The notes beneath the pieces were generated by a model. It saw only the letters and a program-made list of their open reading frames with translations, was not told the origin of the DNA and did no database searches. A DNA stretch of 64,000 nt from Pseudomonas abieticivorans. Lineage in GTDB: Bacteria > Pseudomonadota > Gammaproteobacteria > Pseudomonadales > Pseudomonadaceae. A program made the position numbers and the translations under genes. Shown here piece after piece: positions 44,048 through 54,155 of this stretch. The stretch spans positions 4,147,501-4,211,500 of the forward strand of contig NZ_CP094975.1 in the NCBI RefSeq assembly GCF_023509015.1, given 5' to 3'. Each line of letters begins with the position of its first letter. Position 1 is the stretch's first letter.

Positions 44048-44172
44048 TCACTCGTTGTGGGTTTGAGCCCTGAGTGTTCATCGCCCGGCGGGGAGGTATG
44101 CGGTAGATAGTTATCGATTGAACCGTTACCCACGGCCCAGGCAACGCAGTGCCATGGGCTGTGGGATGGCGA

Positions 44173-45369
44173 TCAGCGGCTTTGAATAAAGTCGCGGATC
44201 CGCTCAGCTGCTTCCACGCATTCGGCCAGGGGGGCAACCAGGGCCATGCGTACGCGCCCGGCGCCTGGGTTGACGCCGTCCACGTCACGGGACAGGTAGG
44301 AGCCCGGCACCACGGTCACGTGTTGTTCGGTAAACAACTGCTGGCAGAACTGCGCATCGTCCATCGGCACTTTCGGCCACAGGTAGAAGCTGCCGTCCGG
44401 GCGTTGCACGTCCATCACCGGTTGCAGGATGGCCAATACGGCGTCGTATTTCTCGCGGTACAGGTCGCGGTTGGCGCGCACGTGGGCTTCGTCGTTCCAG
44501 GCAGCCACGCTGGCCAGTTGGGTTTGTACCGGCATCGCGCAGCCGTGGTAGGTGCGGTACAGCAAAAAGGCCTTGAGGATCTCGGCATCACCGGCCACGA
44601 AACCGGAGCGCAGGCCCGGCAGGTTGGAGCGCTTGGACAGGCTGTGGAACACCACGCAACGCTTGAAGTCGCTGCGGCCCAGTTGCGCGCAAGCGGTCAA
44701 CAGGCCCGGAGGCGGGGTTTGCTCGTCGAAGTACAGCTCGCTGTAGCACTCATCGGCGGCGATCACGAAATCGTGCTCGTCGGCCAAGGCAATCAGCTTT
44801 TTCAGGGTGTCGACCGGGATCAAGGCGCCCGTGGGGTTGCCCGGCGAACACAGGAACAGGATTTGGCAGCGCTTCCAGACATCGGCCGGTACTGCTTCGA
44901 AGTCTGGGTTGAAGCCGTTGGCATCCAGGCACGGCAGGTAGTGCGGCTTGGCACCGGCCAAGAACGCTGCGCCTTCGTAGATCTGGTAGAACGGGTTGGG
45001 GCTGACCACCAGCCCGTCATCGCTGCGGTTGACCACGGTCTGGGTGAAGGCGAACAGCGCTTCACGGGTGCCGTTGACTGGCAGCACGTGGCGGGCTGGG
45101 TCGATCCAGCCGGCGGGCACGTTGAAGCGCCGCTCGCACCAGTGGCCGATGGCCTCGCGCAGCTCTGGGATACCCAGGGTGGTGGGGTACACGGCCATTT
45201 TGTCGAGGTTGGCGGCCAGCGCTTGGGCGACAAAGGCGGGCGAGGTGTGCTTCGGCTCGCCAATGGACAGGGCAATCGGGCGCTTGTCCGGGTTCGGCGT
45301 GACTGCACCCAGCAGGGCGCGCAGTTTCTCGAACGGGTAAGGCTGCAGTTGGTTCAAAGCGTTGTTCAC
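44173..45369 (-). CDS. dapC: Succinyldiaminopimelate transaminase
   Basis: 398 residues. It is a fold-type I PLP aminotransferase converting N-succinyl-2-amino-6-ketopimelate to N-succinyl-LL-DAP. Motifs: SNPFYQIYEGAAF-type region (VVSPNPFYQIYEGAAFLAGA), CSPGNPTGALIP, AADECYSELYF (Asp-Tyr) and SLSKRSNLPGLRSGF (PLP Lys). The start MNNALNQLQPYPFEKLRALL and placement directly after glnD match DapC of Pseudomonas rather than AspC. The glnD stop lies 10 bases upstream of its start. dapD and dapE are in the same window. Confidence 0.94.
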   Translation of the reverse strand: MNNALNQLQPYPFEKLRALLGAVTPNPDKRPIALSIGEPKHTSPAFVAQALAANLDKMAVYPTTLGIPELREAIGHWCERRFNVPAGWIDPARHVLPVNGTREALFAFTQTVVNRSDDGLVVSPNPFYQIYEGAAFLAGAKPHYLPCLDANGFNPDFEAVPADVWKRCQILFLCSPGNPTGALIPVDTLKKLIALADEHDFVIAADECYSELYFDEQTPPPGLLTACAQLGRSDFKRCVVFHSLSKRSNLPGLRSGFVAGDAEILKAFLLYRTYHGCAMPVQTQLASVAAWNDEAHVRANRDLYREKYDAVLAILQPVMDVQRPDGSFYLWPKVPMDDAQFCQQLFTEQHVTVVPGSYLSRDVDGVNPGAGRVRMALVAPLAECVEAAERIRDFIQSR

Positions 45370-45379
45370 GAACGGTCCT

Positions 45380-48082
45380 CTAAATGCTCAGGCGGGTCAA
45401 TTCGACGCCGGGCGCCTGGCTGACACTCAGTTGGTCGACGATGGCATCCTGCAGTTTGCTGCACAGTTGCGGATCGGAAAGGGGGTGGTTGTCGGCGTCG
45501 GTGATGAAGAACACGTCTTCCACGCGTTCGCCCAAGGTGGCGATCTTGGCGTTTTGCAGCGACAGGTCGAATTCCAGGAAGATCTTGCCGATGCGCGCCA
45601 GCAGGCCGGGGCGGTCCGGGGCGCTCAGTTCAAGGATGGTCACCGGGCGCTGGGCGTCGTTGTGGATGGTGACCTGGGGCGCGAAGGCAAAATGCTTGAG
45701 CTGGCGCGGCACCCGGCGCTGGATGATGTTGGGATAGTCATCGGGATTGCGCAGCGCTTCGCTCAAGCCTAGGCGAATGTCCTTGATGCGCTGGGGATTG
45801 TCGCCGATCGAGCCGCCTTCGTTGTCGAGCACGATATAGGTGTCGAGGGTGAACTGGCTGCTGGAAGTGATAATCCGTGCGTCATGGATGTTCAGGTTGA
45901 GCTGGTCCATGGCCGCCACCGTCACGGCGAAGAAGTCGTGCTGGTCGGGCGCGTAGATGAAGATCTGCGTGCCGCCCTCGAAATCGCGCTGGGTGGTTTC
46001 CTTGATCAACACCAGTGGCCCGCCGTCGGCCGGCTGTTGCAGGATCGCGTCGGTGTGCCAGGCCACGTCGGCAGCCGTGTGGCGCAAGAAGTAATCGTCG
46101 CCCAGTTGCGCCCACAGTTGCTCGACATCGTCCGGGTCAGTGCCGCCGCGCACCAGGATGTCCAGGGCGGCGCTTTGGGTCTGACGGATCTGTTCTTCGC
46201 GTTCCAGTGGGTTTTCCAGGCCGCGGCGCAAAGCGCGCTTGGTCTCGGTGTACAGCTGGCGCAGCAGGCTGGCGCGCCAGGAGTTCCACAGGCTGGGGTT
46301 GGTGGCGTTGATGTCGGCCACCGTCAGCACGTAGAGGTAGTCCAGGCGCGTCTGGTCGTGCACCAGTTGGGCGAAATCATGGATCACCTGCGGGTCGGAC
46401 AGGTCCTTGCGCTGGGCCGTGGTCGACATCACCAGGTGGTTTTGCACCAGCCACACGATCAATTGGCTGTCCCACGCCGGCAAGTGATGGCGGGCGCAGA
46501 AGGCTTCGGCGTCGATCGCACCGAGTTCCGAGTGGTCGCCATTACGGCCCTTGCCAATGTCGTGGTACAGGCCGGCCAGGTAGATCAGCTCGGGCTTGGG
46601 CAGGCGGCCCATGAGCTTGCTGGCCAGCGGGAATTTCTCTGACACGGGCGTGTATTGCAGTTTGCGCAGGTGCTTGATCAGGTTCAGGGTGTGCGCGTCG
46701 ACCGTATAGATGTGAAACAGGTCGTGCTGCATTTGCCCCACGATATGGCCGAACTCGGGCAGGTATCGGCCCAGGATGCCATAGCGGTTCATCCGGCGCA
46801 GGTTGCGGTGGATACCGAACTCGCACTTGAACAGCTCGATAAACAGGCTGGTGTTGCGAATATCGTTACGGAATTCATCGTCGATCAGATGCCGGTGTTC
46901 GCGCAACAATCGAATGGTGTCCGCCCGCACGCCCTTGATCTCGGGATTTTGCGCCATCAGCACGAAAATCTCGAGTATCGCGAACGGCGTGCGCTTGAAC
47001 ACATTGGCGTGGGTGGCTTCGATGTAGCCGTCGTGCAGTTGGAAGCGCGAGTTGATCGGCTGCAGCACGGTGCCTTCGTCGTCGGCCAGGATCACTTCTT
47101 CGAAGTGCTGGATGATCAGGTCGCTGAGCTCGGCGATGCTCATCACCACGCGGTAGTACTTTTGCATGAAGCGTTCGATGGCCAGCTTCGCGTCACTGTC
47201 CTTGAAACCCAGCAAACCTGCGATGCTGCGCTGGTGGTCGAACAGCAGGCGGTCCTCGGAGCGCCCGGCCAGCATGTGCAGGGCGTAGCGCACCTTCCAC
47301 AGGAACTCCTGGGAGGAGGCCAGCAGGTTGTTCTCACTCTCCAGCAGGAAGCCTTCGCCCGCCAAGGCGTGAAGGTTGAGCGTGCCATATTGGCGGCGGG
47401 CCACCCAGAGGATGGTCTGGATGTCGCGCAGGCCGCCCGGCGAGCCCTTCACGTTGGGCTCAAGGTTATATTCGGTGTCGAAGTATTTGTGGTGGCGAGC
47501 CTTTTGTTCGGCGCGCTTGGCCAGAAAGAACTCTTTGCTGGGCCACATCTGCGCGGTGCTGGTGACTTCCAGCATGCGCTTGCGAAGGCGCTCGGGGCCA
47601 GCCACGGTGCGGCTTTCCATCAGGTTGGTGATGATGGTCAGGTCGCCCCGGGCCTGCTCGACGCACTCGTCGATGGAGCGTACGCTCTGGCCCACTTCAA
47701 GGCCGATGTCCCACAGCAAGGTCAGAAAGCGCTCGATGGAATCCTGAAAAATTTCGTAGTCGGCGCTTTCCAGCAAGATCAGCAGGTCGATGTCGGAATA
47801 GGGGTGCAGTTCGCCACGGCCATAGCCGCCCACGGCGACCAGGGCAATGTCGGCCTCCTCGCTCCAGTCGAACTGGTTCCAGGCCTGTTGCAGGATATTA
47901 TCGACGAACCAGGCGCGGTCCTCGATCAGCCGGCGAATGTCCCGGCCACTGCGAAAGCGCTCGTCGAGCTCTTCGCGGGCCTGGCGGATAGCTTTCTTGA
48001 ACGCGGCGATGGGGCTCGCCTTCAGGGCCAGTTCTGCCTGGAACTGGCCGCGATCGAACAACTCCGGATCCACCTGTGGCAT
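45380..48082 (-). CDS. glnD: Bifunctional uridylyltransferase/uridylyl-removing enzyme GlnD
   Basis: 900 residues, the full length. It senses glutamine and uridylylates or deuridylylates PII (GlnB/GlnK), controlling nitrogen metabolism. The N-terminal nucleotidyltransferase motif [19 protein letters not shown] is at residues 85-103. The central HD domain contains [20 protein letters not shown] (the HD pair). Two C-terminal ACT domains follow (about 705-780: [20 protein letters not shown]; and about 815-890: [19 protein letters not shown]). Very secure. Confidence 0.98.
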   Translation of the reverse strand: MPQVDPELFDRGQFQAELALKASPIAAFKKAIRQAREELDERFRSGRDIRRLIEDRAWFVDNILQQAWNQFDWSEEADIALVAVGGYGRGELHPYSDIDLLILLESADYEIFQDSIERFLTLLWDIGLEVGQSVRSIDECVEQARGDLTIITNLMESRTVAGPERLRKRMLEVTSTAQMWPSKEFFLAKRAEQKARHHKYFDTEYNLEPNVKGSPGGLRDIQTILWVARRQYGTLNLHALAGEGFLLESENNLLASSQEFLWKVRYALHMLAGRSEDRLLFDHQRSIAGLLGFKDSDAKLAIERFMQKYYRVVMSIAELSDLIIQHFEEVILADDEGTVLQPINSRFQLHDGYIEATHANVFKRTPFAILEIFVLMAQNPEIKGVRADTIRLLREHRHLIDDEFRNDIRNTSLFIELFKCEFGIHRNLRRMNRYGILGRYLPEFGHIVGQMQHDLFHIYTVDAHTLNLIKHLRKLQYTPVSEKFPLASKLMGRLPKPELIYLAGLYHDIGKGRNGDHSELGAIDAEAFCARHHLPAWDSQLIVWLVQNHLVMSTTAQRKDLSDPQVIHDFAQLVHDQTRLDYLYVLTVADINATNPSLWNSWRASLLRQLYTETKRALRRGLENPLEREEQIRQTQSAALDILVRGGTDPDDVEQLWAQLGDDYFLRHTAADVAWHTDAILQQPADGGPLVLIKETTQRDFEGGTQIFIYAPDQHDFFAVTVAAMDQLNLNIHDARIITSSSQFTLDTYIVLDNEGGSIGDNPQRIKDIRLGLSEALRNPDDYPNIIQRRVPRQLKHFAFAPQVTIHNDAQRPVTILELSAPDRPGLLARIGKIFLEFDLSLQNAKIATLGERVEDVFFITDADNHPLSDPQLCSKLQDAIVDQLSVSQAPGVELTRLSI

Positions 48083-48127
48083 CGAATTGGGCCTTTGTGT
48101 GGCTGATAAATGGGTACGTGGTGGCCG

Positions 48128-48148
48128 TTTCGCGGATGTATCCGCGAA
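48128..48148. repeat. REP-type palindrome core
   Basis: TTCGCGGAT-GT-ATCCGCGAA is a perfect 9-base inverted repeat, the core of the REP element without the GTAGGAGC flanks. It lies in the 71-base gap between glnD and map, which are on the same strand. Confidence 0.65.
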
Positions 48149-48153
48149 GGGCT

Positions 48154-48936
48154 CTACGCCGATACCCGCGGGATCGTGTCGTCGCTGCGCAGGGTGAAAA
48201 TCTCATAACCTGTGGCCGTCACCACCAAGGTGTGCTCCCACTGCGCCGACAGCTTGCGGTCCTTGGTGATGGCGGTCCAGCCGTCGCCCAGCACCTTGGT
48301 GTCGGCTTTGCCTTGGTTGATCATCGGTTCGATGGTGAAGGTCATGCCTTCCTTGAGCTCCATGCCGGTGCCAGCGCGGCCGTAGTGCAGAATCTGCGGC
48401 TCTTCGTGGAACACCTTGCCGATGCCGTGGCCGCAGAACTCGCGTACCACCGAGAAACCGTTCTTTTCGGCGTGCTTCTGGATCACCTCGCCGATGTCAC
48501 CGAGGCGGCAGCCGGGCTTGACGATCTCGATGGCCTTGTACAGGCATTCCTGGGTCACCTGGGACAGGCGTTCGGCCCACACCGGCACGGTGCCGACGTG
48601 GAACATGCGGCTGGTGTCGCCGTGATAGCCGTCCTTGATCACCGTGACGTCGATGTTCAGGGTGTCGCCGTCCTTCAATACCTTGTCGCCCGGGATGCCG
48701 TGGCACACCACGTGGTTGATCGAGGTGCAGATCGACTTGGGGAAGCCTTTGTAATTCAATGGCGCGGGAATGGCCTGTTGCTCGTTGACGATGAAGTCAT
48801 GGCAGATGCGGTCCAGCTCTTCGGTGGTAACGCCGGGCTTGACGTGTTCGCCGATCATTTCCAGCACTTGCGCCGCCAGGCGGCCGGCAATGCGCATCAT
48901 CTCGATGTCATCAGGGGTTTTGAGGGTGACGGTCAT
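48154..48936 (-). CDS. map: Type I methionine aminopeptidase
   Basis: 260 residues from the ATG at 48936 ([20 protein letters not shown]); an extension to 49020 is not supported. It removes the initiator methionine from nascent proteins. The pita-bread fold carries the five metal ligands: Asp in [20 protein letters not shown] (two Asp), His in [15 protein letters not shown], Glu in [10 protein letters not shown] and Glu in QWEHTLVVT. It is of the short MetAP-Ia type without an N-terminal zinc extension. It is divergent from rpsB across 345 bases, as is common in Gammaproteobacteria. Confidence 0.97.
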   Translation of the reverse strand: MTVTLKTPDDIEMMRIAGRLAAQVLEMIGEHVKPGVTTEELDRICHDFIVNEQQAIPAPLNYKGFPKSICTSINHVVCHGIPGDKVLKDGDTLNIDVTVIKDGYHGDTSRMFHVGTVPVWAERLSQVTQECLYKAIEIVKPGCRLGDIGEVIQKHAEKNGFSVVREFCGHGIGKVFHEEPQILHYGRAGTGMELKEGMTFTIEPMINQGKADTKVLGDGWTAITKDRKLSAQWEHTLVVTATGYEIFTLRSDDTIPRVSA

Positions 48937-49112
48937 ACAGGCTCTCTCGGCGCTCGGTGGCGCATTTAAACACGGACAAGTCGCGATTCTATCAGACGCA
49001 CGGTCGCTGTTGCGGCGCACGCGATCGCTTCTCTATATAGAGTGGATAGGGGTCATTGTTGCGCGAATCAAGGCCGTGCGCAAAAGCCGTTGTTCGGTAA
49101 CGTGATTTCGGG

Positions 49113-49141
49113 TTTCCCGAGGCGGCTTTCTATGGTATAAA
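49113..49141 (+). promoter_or_regulatory. Candidate rpsB promoter
   Basis: TATAAA (-10, 49136-49141) is preceded by TATGG, with a poor -35 (TTTCCC, 49113-49118) at 17 bases. A GC-rich discriminator (GCGCCGC) follows, as in stringently controlled ribosomal promoters. The remaining gap towards map (48937-49112) shows nothing recognisable beyond its own promoter. Confidence 0.5.
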
Positions 49142-49149
49142 ATGCGCCG

Positions 49150-49281
49150 CTTTCCGGGGATGCCCCAGGAAGCCTAAACCCACACACGTGTCGACACGAT
49201 GACCTGGGTGCCTCGGCCTGAAAGCCGTTGGTTGGTCATTGGGATACGTGGAGGCCTAACCCGACTTATCAAGGAACTATC
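49150..49281 (+). promoter_or_regulatory. rpsB 5' leader, probable S2 autoregulatory region
   Basis: About 130 untranslated bases precede rpsB. In E. coli and other gammaproteobacteria the rpsB leader holds conserved hairpins through which S2 represses rpsB-tsf. Short complementary segments are visible (CGTGTCGACACG at 49188-49199, a perfect palindrome; GGCCTGAAAGCC near 49214). The exact fold was not worked out; the assignment is by position and family knowledge. Confidence 0.45.
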
Positions 49282-50022
49282 ATGTCCCAAGTCAATATGC
49301 GCGATATGCTGAAGGCCGGTGTGCACTTCGGTCACCAAACCCGTTACTGGAACCCGAAAATGGGTAAGTACATTTTCGGCGCGCGTAACAAGATTCACAT
49401 CATCAACCTTGAAAAAACCCTGCCAATGTTCAACGAAGCTCTGACTTTCGTTGAGCGCCTGGCCCAGGGCAAAAACAAGATCCTGTTCGTCGGCACCAAG
49501 CGTTCGGCTGGCAAGATCGTTGCTGAAGAAGCAGCACGTTGCGGTTCGCCGTACGTCGACCACCGCTGGTTGGGCGGCATGCTGACCAACTTCAAAACCA
49601 TCCGTGCTTCGATCAAGCGTCTGCGCGACCTGGAAACCCAGGCCGAAGATGGCACCTTTGCCAAGCTGACCAAGAAAGAAGCCCTGATGCGCACCCGTGA
49701 TCTGGAAAAACTGGATCGCTCCCTGGGTGGTATCAAGGACATGGGCGGTCTGCCAGACGCTCTGTTCGTTATCGACGTTGATCACGAGCGCATCGCGATC
49801 ACCGAAGCCAACAAGCTGGGCATCCCGGTTATCGGCGTAGTCGATACCAACAGCAGCCCGGAAGGCGTTGACTACATCATCCCAGGCAACGATGACGCCA
49901 TCCGCGCCATCCAGCTGTACATGGGTTCGATGGCTGACGCTGTTATCCGTGGTCGCAACCACGTTGCTGGCGGTACTGAAGAGTACGTTCAAGACGCCCC
50001 GGCAGCTGCTGTAGAAGGCTGA
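49282..50022 (+). CDS. rpsB: 30S ribosomal protein S2
   Basis: 246 residues from the ATG at 49282, after AAGGAAC; an in-frame start at 49228 lies in the leader. It is on the head/body junction of the 30S subunit, contacting S1. Typical S2 segments: [60 protein letters not shown] and [20 protein letters not shown]. It is the first gene of the rpsB-tsf unit; a strong terminator or attenuator sits between the two genes. Confidence 0.99.
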   Translation: MSQVNMRDMLKAGVHFGHQTRYWNPKMGKYIFGARNKIHIINLEKTLPMFNEALTFVERLAQGKNKILFVGTKRSAGKIVAEEAARCGSPYVDHRWLGGMLTNFKTIRASIKRLRDLETQAEDGTFAKLTKKEALMRTRDLEKLDRSLGGIKDMGGLPDALFVIDVDHERIAITEANKLGIPVIGVVDTNSSPEGVDYIIPGNDDAIRAIQLYMGSMADAVIRGRNHVAGGTEEYVQDAPAAAVEG

Positions 50023-50051
50023 GGCATAAACGCTTAGCGTTTACTCAGTAC

Positions 50052-50080
50052 GCAAAAAGGGGGCTAGGCCCCCTTTTTGC
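50052..50080 (+). terminator. Terminator or attenuator between rpsB and tsf
   Basis: 12-bp stem GCAAAAAGGGGG / CCCCCTTTTTGC with a 5-base loop, 29 bases after the rpsB stop. It likely gives partial termination so that S2 and EF-Ts are made in different amounts. Confidence 0.88.
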
Positions 50081-50205
50081 CACCTCGAGAACCCATTGCC
50101 AGCGTAGTCATTGCATTTTTTTACGCATAGCTGGCATCTGGGCATGAATTGAGCGCCCGTGCAGACGGGTGGAATGGTTGAAAACCTATCCAAGAGGATT
50201 TTGAA

Positions 50206-51078
50206 ATGGCAGAAATTACTGCAGCGTTGGTCAAAGAACTGCGCGAGCGTACCGGCGAAGGCATGATGGATTGCAAAAAGGCTTTGACCAAAGCCGGCGG
50301 CGACATCGAACAGGCCATCGACGACATGCGTGCTTCGGGCGCCATCAAGGCCGCCAAGAAAGCCGGTAACGTGGCTGCTGAAGGCGCTATCGCCGTCAAG
50401 GTCGCTGAAGACGGCAAATCGGCTGTCATCCTGGAAGTGAACTCGCAGACTGACTTCCTGGCTCTGCAAGACGACTTCAAGAACTTCGTCGCCGCCAGCG
50501 TTGAAAAAGCCTTCGCTGACAAGCTGACCGACGCCGCTCCACTGGTTGCTGCCCAAGAGCCGGCCCGTGAAGCCCTGGTTGCCAAGGTTGGCGAAAACGT
50601 CAACATTCGCCGCCTGGTACGCGTTGAAGGTGACGTGGTCGACGCTTACCTGCACGGTAACAAGATCGGCGTGATCGTGGCCCTGAAAGGCGGCAACGCT
50701 GAACTGGCCAAAGACATCGCCATGCACGTGGCTGCCAGCAACCCAGAGTTCCTGCTGCCATCGGAAGTCTCGGCTGAAGCCATCGAACGCGAAAAAACCG
50801 TGTTCCTGCAGCTGAACGAAGAAAAAATCAAAGGCAAGCCTGAGAACATCGTCGCGAACATGATCGACGGTCGCATCAAGAAGTTCCTGGCTGAAGCCTC
50901 CCTGGTTGAGCAGGCGTTCGTCAAGAACCCTGAAATCAAGGTCGGCGAGCTGGCCAAGAAAGCCGGTGCAGAAATCGTTTCCTTCACTTACTTCAAAGTA
51001 GGTGATGGCATCGAGAAGCCAGTCGACAACTTCGCTGACGAAGTTGCCGCACAAGTGGCTGCTGCCCAGAAGCAATAA
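50206..51078 (+). CDS. tsf: Elongation factor Ts
   Basis: 290 residues. EF-Ts is the nucleotide exchange factor for EF-Tu, releasing GDP during translation. The N-terminal UBA-like module (MAEITAALVKELRERTGEGM, MDCKKALTKAGGDIEQAID) and the TDFP-type signature (SQTDFLALQDDFKNFVAA) are clear; the C-terminal coiled-coil and dimerisation part follow. The ATG at 50206 comes after AAGAGGAT. It is separated from rpsB by 183 bases containing the terminator. Confidence 0.99.
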   Translation: MAEITAALVKELRERTGEGMMDCKKALTKAGGDIEQAIDDMRASGAIKAAKKAGNVAAEGAIAVKVAEDGKSAVILEVNSQTDFLALQDDFKNFVAASVEKAFADKLTDAAPLVAAQEPAREALVAKVGENVNIRRLVRVEGDVVDAYLHGNKIGVIVALKGGNAELAKDIAMHVAASNPEFLLPSEVSAEAIEREKTVFLQLNEEKIKGKPENIVANMIDGRIKKFLAEASLVEQAFVKNPEIKVGELAKKAGAEIVSFTYFKVGDGIEKPVDNFADEVAAQVAAAQKQ

Positions 51079-51100
51079 GACGGATTCACCTCTGTCGCCC

Positions 51101-51136
51101 CAAAGAGGCTGCCCGCTCACGCGCGCAGCCTCTTTG
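51101..51136 (+). terminator. Terminator of tsf
   Basis: 12-bp perfect stem CAAAGAGGCTGC / GCAGCCTCTTTG with a 12-base loop. The trailing bases are TCAAAATG with only a short T run inside the stem end, so termination may be partial. Confidence 0.75.
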
Positions 51137-51182
51137 TCAAAATGAAATACGGATAGAACGGCTTACGAGGCTGTTTTTCCGA

Positions 51183-51231
51183 TGGCGCTGTAGCAGCGCC
51201 ACGCTAGAGTTAGGCAGGCTGTAAAGCAGCC
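51183..51231 (+). other. Two hairpins in the pyrH leader
   Basis: TGGCGCTG-TAG-CAGCGCCA (51183-51201) and GGCTG-TAAAG-CAGCC (51217-51231) lie one after the other, 40 bases before pyrH. Neither has a T run, so they are not simple terminators. Confidence 0.5.
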
Positions 51232-51270
51232 GCACAGAATTTTCTATACAACGCCGCAGGAGAGACTCGC

Positions 51271-52014
51271 ATGGCTCAGCAGGTTAGTGGTCGTCAACCT
51301 CGCTATAAACGCATTTTGCTCAAACTGAGCGGCGAGGCCCTGATGGGCTCCGAAGAGTTCGGGATCGACCCGAAAGTGCTGGACCGCATGGCGCTGGAAG
51401 TCGGCCAACTGGTCGGCATTGGCGTTCAAGTAGGCCTGGTGATTGGCGGTGGCAACCTGTTTCGTGGTGCGGCCCTGAGTGCAGCAGGCATGGACCGTGT
51501 CACCGGCGACCACATGGGTATGCTGGCGACCGTGATGAACGCCTTGGCCATGCGCGACGCGCTGGAGCGTTCCAACATTCCAGCCATCGTCATGTCGGCG
51601 ATCACCATGGTCGGCGTAACCGACCACTACGACCGTCGCAAGGCCGACCGCCTGCTAAAGTCCGGTGACGTGGTGATCTTCGCCGCCGGTACCGGCAACC
51701 CCTTCTTTACCACCGACTCCGCGGCCTGCCTGCGCGCCATCGAAATCGGTGCCGACGTGGTGTTGAAGGCGACGAAGGTCGATGGTGTGTACACTGCCGA
51801 TCCATTCAAGGATCCGCATGCTGAGAAATTCGACCGCCTGACGTACGATGAAGTGCTGGATCGCAAGCTGGGCGTGATGGACCTGACGGCCATCTGCCTG
51901 TGCCGCGATCACAACATGCCGTTGCGGGTGTTTAACATGAACAAGCCAGGCGCTCTGCTGAACATCGTAGTGGGCGGCGCCGAAGGAACTCTGATCGAGG
52001 AAGGCGAAGAATGA
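51271..52014 (+). CDS. pyrH: UMP kinase
   Basis: 247 residues. It phosphorylates UMP to UDP in pyrimidine synthesis. It is a hexameric amino-acid-kinase-fold enzyme, not of the eukaryotic type. Motifs: [15 protein letters not shown] (phosphate loop, residues 11-25), [43 protein letters not shown] and [17 protein letters not shown]. The ATG at 51271 follows AGGAGAG. The frr start overlaps its stop by 4 bases (ATGA). It is preceded by two short hairpins in its leader. Confidence 0.98.
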   Translation: MAQQVSGRQPRYKRILLKLSGEALMGSEEFGIDPKVLDRMALEVGQLVGIGVQVGLVIGGGNLFRGAALSAAGMDRVTGDHMGMLATVMNALAMRDALERSNIPAIVMSAITMVGVTDHYDRRKADRLLKSGDVVIFAAGTGNPFFTTDSAACLRAIEIGADVVLKATKVDGVYTADPFKDPHAEKFDRLTYDEVLDRKLGVMDLTAICLCRDHNMPLRVFNMNKPGALLNIVVGGAEGTLIEEGEE

Positions 52015-52568
52015 TCAACGAAATCAAAAAAGACGCTCAAGAGCGCATGCAAAAATCCCTGGAGTCCCTGGCTAACGCGTTCAGCCGGATCCGCACCGGC
52101 AAGGCCCACCCGAGCATCCTGGGCGGCGTGATGGTGCCTTACTACGGCGCAGACACCCCGTTGAGCCAAGTGGCCAACGTCACTGTGAAAGACTCGCGTA
52201 CCCTGCAGGTCGTAGCGTTCGAGCGCAACATGCTGGCAGCGGTCGACAAGGCCATCCAAAGCTCGGGCCTGGGTTTCAATCCGACCAACCTGGGTGAACT
52301 GCTGCTGATCAGCATGCCAGCCCTGACCGAAGAAACCCGCAAGGGCTTCACCAAGCAGGCCCGTGAGGCGGCTGAAGATGGTCGTGTTGCTGTGCGCAAC
52401 ATCCGCCGTGATGCCTTGGGCCAGTTGAAAGACCTGGTCAAGGAAAAGGAAATCAGCGAAGACGAAGAGCGTCGCGGCGCTGACGACATCCAGAAGCTGA
52501 CCGACAAGTTCGTGGCCGACATCGAAACAGCAGTGAAGCAGAAAGAAGCCGACCTGATGGCTGTATAA
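52011..52568 (+). CDS. frr: Ribosome recycling factor
   Basis: 185 residues, the normal length. With EF-G it splits post-termination ribosomes. The tRNA-mimicking fold is clear from [47 protein letters not shown] and [20 protein letters not shown]. The start overlaps the pyrH stop (ATGA). uppS follows 16 bases after its stop, so pyrH, frr and the lipid genes are likely one transcript. Confidence 0.99.
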   Translation: MINEIKKDAQERMQKSLESLANAFSRIRTGKAHPSILGGVMVPYYGADTPLSQVANVTVKDSRTLQVVAFERNMLAAVDKAIQSSGLGFNPTNLGELLLISMPALTEETRKGFTKQAREAAEDGRVAVRNIRRDALGQLKDLVKEKEISEDEERRGADDIQKLTDKFVADIETAVKQKEADLMAV

Positions 52569-52584
52569 GGACCCGTTCGTTTCC

Positions 52585-53340
52585 ATGGACAAGACCAAGC
52601 AGGCTGTTCCATCCGGGGTTCCGCGCCACGTCGCGATCATCATGGACGGCAATAATCGCTGGGCGAAGAAGCGCCTGCTGCCGGGCGTTGCCGGGCACAA
52701 GGCAGGCGTGGATGCCGTTCGCGCGGTGATCGAGGTGTGTGCCGAAGCCGGGGTCGAGGTGCTGACCCTGTTCGCCTTCTCGAGCGAGAATTGGCAGCGC
52801 CCGGCCGAAGAGGTCGGCGCGCTGATGGAGTTGTTCTTCACGGCCTTGCGCCGTGAAGCGCGTCGCCTCAACGAAAACCGTATCAGCCTGCGCATCATCG
52901 GTGACCGTTCGCGTTTCCATCCCGAGCTTCAGGCAGCCATGCGTGAAGCCGAGGCGGCGACGGCGGGGCCTGATCGCTTCGTGCTGCAGATCGCCGCCAA
53001 TTATGGTGGCCAGTGGGACATTGCCCAGGCTGCACAGCGGCTCGCCCGCGAAGTGCAGGCCGGGCACCTGCGCCCCGAAGACATTACCCCGCAGTTGCTG
53101 CAGACGTGCCTTGCCACCGGCGAATTGCCGTTGCCCGACCTGTGCATCCGCACCGGCGGCGAGCATCGCATCAGCAACTTCCTGTTGTGGCAGCTGGCCT
53201 ACGCCGAGCTGTATTTTTCCGACCTGTTCTGGCCGGACTTCAAACACGAGGCCATGCGCGTTGCGTTGGCCGATTTCGCCTCCCGTCAGCGTCGCTTCGG
53301 CAAGACCAGCGAGCAGATCGAGGCTGGAGCCCGTGCTTAA
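52585..53340 (+). CDS. uppS: Undecaprenyl diphosphate synthase (cis-prenyltransferase)
   Basis: 251 residues. It adds eight isopentenyl units to farnesyl diphosphate, giving the C55 carrier lipid for peptidoglycan and O-antigen. Motifs of the family: HVAIIMDGNNRWAKKRLLPG (catalytic Asp), VLTLFAFSSENWQRPAEEV and PDLCIRTGGEHRISNFLLWQ, then YAELYFSDLFWPDF. The last base of its stop is the first base of the cdsA ATG (TAATG). Confidence 0.98.
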   Translation: MDKTKQAVPSGVPRHVAIIMDGNNRWAKKRLLPGVAGHKAGVDAVRAVIEVCAEAGVEVLTLFAFSSENWQRPAEEVGALMELFFTALRREARRLNENRISLRIIGDRSRFHPELQAAMREAEAATAGPDRFVLQIAANYGGQWDIAQAAQRLAREVQAGHLRPEDITPQLLQTCLATGELPLPDLCIRTGGEHRISNFLLWQLAYAELYFSDLFWPDFKHEAMRVALADFASRQRRFGKTSEQIEAGARA

Positions 53341-54155
53341 TGCTTAAACAACGCATCATTACTGCGCTGATCCTGTTGCCAATCGCCCTGTGCGGGTTTT
53401 TCCTGCTCGAGGGGGCAGGCTTTGCCCTGTTCATTGGCCTGGTGGTGACCTTGGGCGCCTGGGAATGGGCGCGCCTGGCAGGCTTCGAGGCGCAGCCTGC
53501 GCGGATCGGTTTTGCCGCCGTGGTCGCGCTCCTGCTGTTTTTCCTTTACCTGTCGCCTAGCCTCGCGCCGTTCGTGCTGGGTGCGGCGGTGTTGTGGTGG
53601 GCAGTGGCGACCTACCTGGTGCTGACCTATCCGCGCACTGCCGAGCGCTGGTCCAGCGTGGCCTGCAAACTGCTCATCGGCTTGTTGATCCTGCTGCCGG
53701 CCTGGCAAGGCCTGGTGCTGATCAAGGAATGGCCGTTGGGCAACTGGCTGATTCTGTCGGTGATGGTGCTGGTGTGGGGCGCCGACATCGGTGCGTATTT
53801 CTCTGGCAAGGCCTTTGGCAAACGCAAGCTGGCCCCGCAGGTCAGCCCGGGCAAAAGCTGGGAAGGCTTCTACGGTGGCATGGCGCTGTGCCTGGCGATC
53901 GCGCTGGTGGTGGGCCTGCTTCGCCACTGGTCGCTGGGTGAGTTGGTGATGGGCTTGCTGGGCACGGCACTGGTGGTGGCCATTTCGGTGGTCGGCGACC
54001 TGACCGAAAGCATGTTCAAGCGTCGCGCCGGGATCAAGGACAGCAGCAACCTGCTGCCAGGCCATGGCGGCGTGCTGGACCGAATCGACAGCCTGACGGC
54101 GGCGATTCCGCTGTTCGCGGTGTTGCTGTGGGCTGCCAATTGGGGCGTCCTGTGA
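53340..54155 (+). CDS. cdsA: Phosphatidate cytidylyltransferase
   Basis: 271 residues from the ATG at 53340, sharing one base with the uppS stop; a frame open from 53013 is antisense-free overlap with uppS and is rejected. It makes CDP-diacylglycerol from phosphatidate and CTP at the inner membrane. Seven or eight hydrophobic helices. The CDS signature [20 protein letters not shown] is near residues 219-238, after [15 protein letters not shown]. The stop overlaps the dxr GTG start. Confidence 0.97.
   Translation: MLKQRIITALILLPIALCGFFLLEGAGFALFIGLVVTLGAWEWARLAGFEAQPARIGFAAVVALLLFFLYLSPSLAPFVLGAAVLWWAVATYLVLTYPRTAERWSSVACKLLIGLLILLPAWQGLVLIKEWPLGNWLILSVMVLVWGADIGAYFSGKAFGKRKLAPQVSPGKSWEGFYGGMALCLAIALVVGLLRHWSLGELVMGLLGTALVVAISVVGDLTESMFKRRAGIKDSSNLLPGHGGVLDRIDSLTAAIPLFAVLLWAANWGVL

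Noticed and set aside
46655..48106. 483-residue open frame opposite glnD
   Set aside because: glnD domains fully explain the interval on the minus strand.
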